Under the pieces are notes generated by a model. It was not told where the DNA came from, made no database searches, and saw only the letters and a list, made by a program, of their open reading frames with translations. DNA of 30,394 nt from Acanthaster planci (lineage: Eukaryota > Echinodermata > Asteroidea > Valvatida > Acanthasteridae). Shown here in pieces: positions 30,001 through 30,394 of the stretch. Position numbers and translations under genes: made by a program. How positions within the stretch are numbered: position 1 is the first letter of the stretch; the number at the start of each line of letters is the position of its first letter. The stretch spans positions 211,582 to 241,975 of the forward strand of contig NW_019091528.1 in assembly GCF_001949145.1 (NCBI RefSeq). The letters are read 5' to 3'.

Positions 30001-30394
30001 AGAGGACAGTTTTCTAACAAAAATAACTGTCCAAACTTCATTTTTTAAATAGCCCTATAACCCCCCCCCCAAAAAAAGTGGCAGTACCGTTTCTAAAATG
30101 CTGGTGCTTTTAGTTTCTTTTAGCCACATGTCACAAGAGGGCAACTTCTTGCCCATCCCCCGGCCCCTGGCAGCAGGAAGGCACTGTTCGCCGAACCAAA
30201 TGACATCGTTGTAGGACGTTTGGCGTAGCGTGCGCGCTGTAATTGTTTTACATGTACTTGTAAGTACCCTCAGTGCGTAGTTACAATGTCATTTTGGTCG
30301 TTCTCTAACAGTGCTTTCGCGGGCAGCTGCGCCACTGAGGGTGCAGTGTCCTAATTCAAGGAAAATTCTCCGCCAGGCGGAGGCGCAGAAAAAG
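27047..30394. other. FEM1B upstream intergenic sequence, no gene recognised
   Basis: CpG-rich patches (27100-27260, 28200-28520) alternate with ordinary AT-rich DNA. YY1-like words occur at 27629-27640 (GCCGCCATGTTG) and 28331-28342 (CAAAATGGCGCC). A 60-codon open frame at 28832-29014 has a somewhat coding-like composition, but I recognise no family. An 18 bp imperfect inverted pair (near 27308-27325 and 27738-27755, CGGGCGGCCTGTTCTTG type) bounds about 450 bp. Poly-C runs occur near 28988 and 30061. Another gene's promoter could lie here, but no exon can be supported. Confidence 0.4.
30368..30382. repeat. CTCCGCC palindrome near window end
   Basis: CTCCGCC (30368-30374), a single A, then GGCGGAG (30376-30382) form a perfect 7 bp palindrome. 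Just upstream, ACCCTCAGTG (30266-30275) and its complement CACTGAGGGT (30333-30342) form another inverted pair. They may belong to an element or promoter cut by the window end. Confidence 0.6.

Overview
The window reads as nuclear DNA of an invertebrate animal. It carries a gene split by introns of 5 and 12 kb with GT-AG junctions, long AT-rich non-coding stretches, and decayed LINE, SINE and short inverted-repeat elements. It also has an extreme excess of the palindrome TACATGTA. The two identifiable proteins are close to their vertebrate orthologues, so I favour an invertebrate deuterostome (echinoderm, hemichordate or cephalochordate). That is inference; the sequence alone does not fix the phylum.

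Plus strand, 1-20488: the 3' part of PPCDC (phosphopantothenoylcysteine decarboxylase, coenzyme A synthesis). Three exons are visible (3231-3359, 15097-15265, 20424-20488). They encode the last 120 residues and all three residues expected for catalysis; the N-terminal FMN-binding part lies upstream of the window. The 11.7 kb intron holds an antisense 5'-truncated LINE of about 3 kb (3687-6673), two inverted-repeat structures (8223-8487, 10351-10717), a GC-richer promoter-like patch with a possible orphan first exon (12243-12544) and a tRNA-derived SINE. The 5.2 kb intron holds LINE-tail-like scraps and, immediately before the last exon, a 504 bp non-autonomous hAT element with a perfect 8 bp target duplication.

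20489-24233 is the convergent intergenic region. It contains a three-copy tandem repeat, a 176 bp MITE, telomere-like inverted repeats and ATTCG-rich sequence.

Minus strand, 26180-24234: a complete single-exon FEM1B (648 aa), the substrate receptor of a CUL2 ubiquitin ligase. Its two known ligand-binding regions show Asn at positions where I recall Asp and His in the vertebrate proteins.

26181-30394: the 5' flank of FEM1B, CpG-rich with several YY1-like ATGGC motifs and a 120 bp inverted-repeat element, then sequence without recognisable genes. PPCDC and FEM1B have no known functional link; they are simply tail-to-tail neighbours. I found no RNA gene, CRISPR array or convincing new multi-gene system. 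The most noteworthy observations are the hAT element at a splice acceptor, the 130 bp-arm inverted repeat, the palindrome excess and the FEM1B substitutions.
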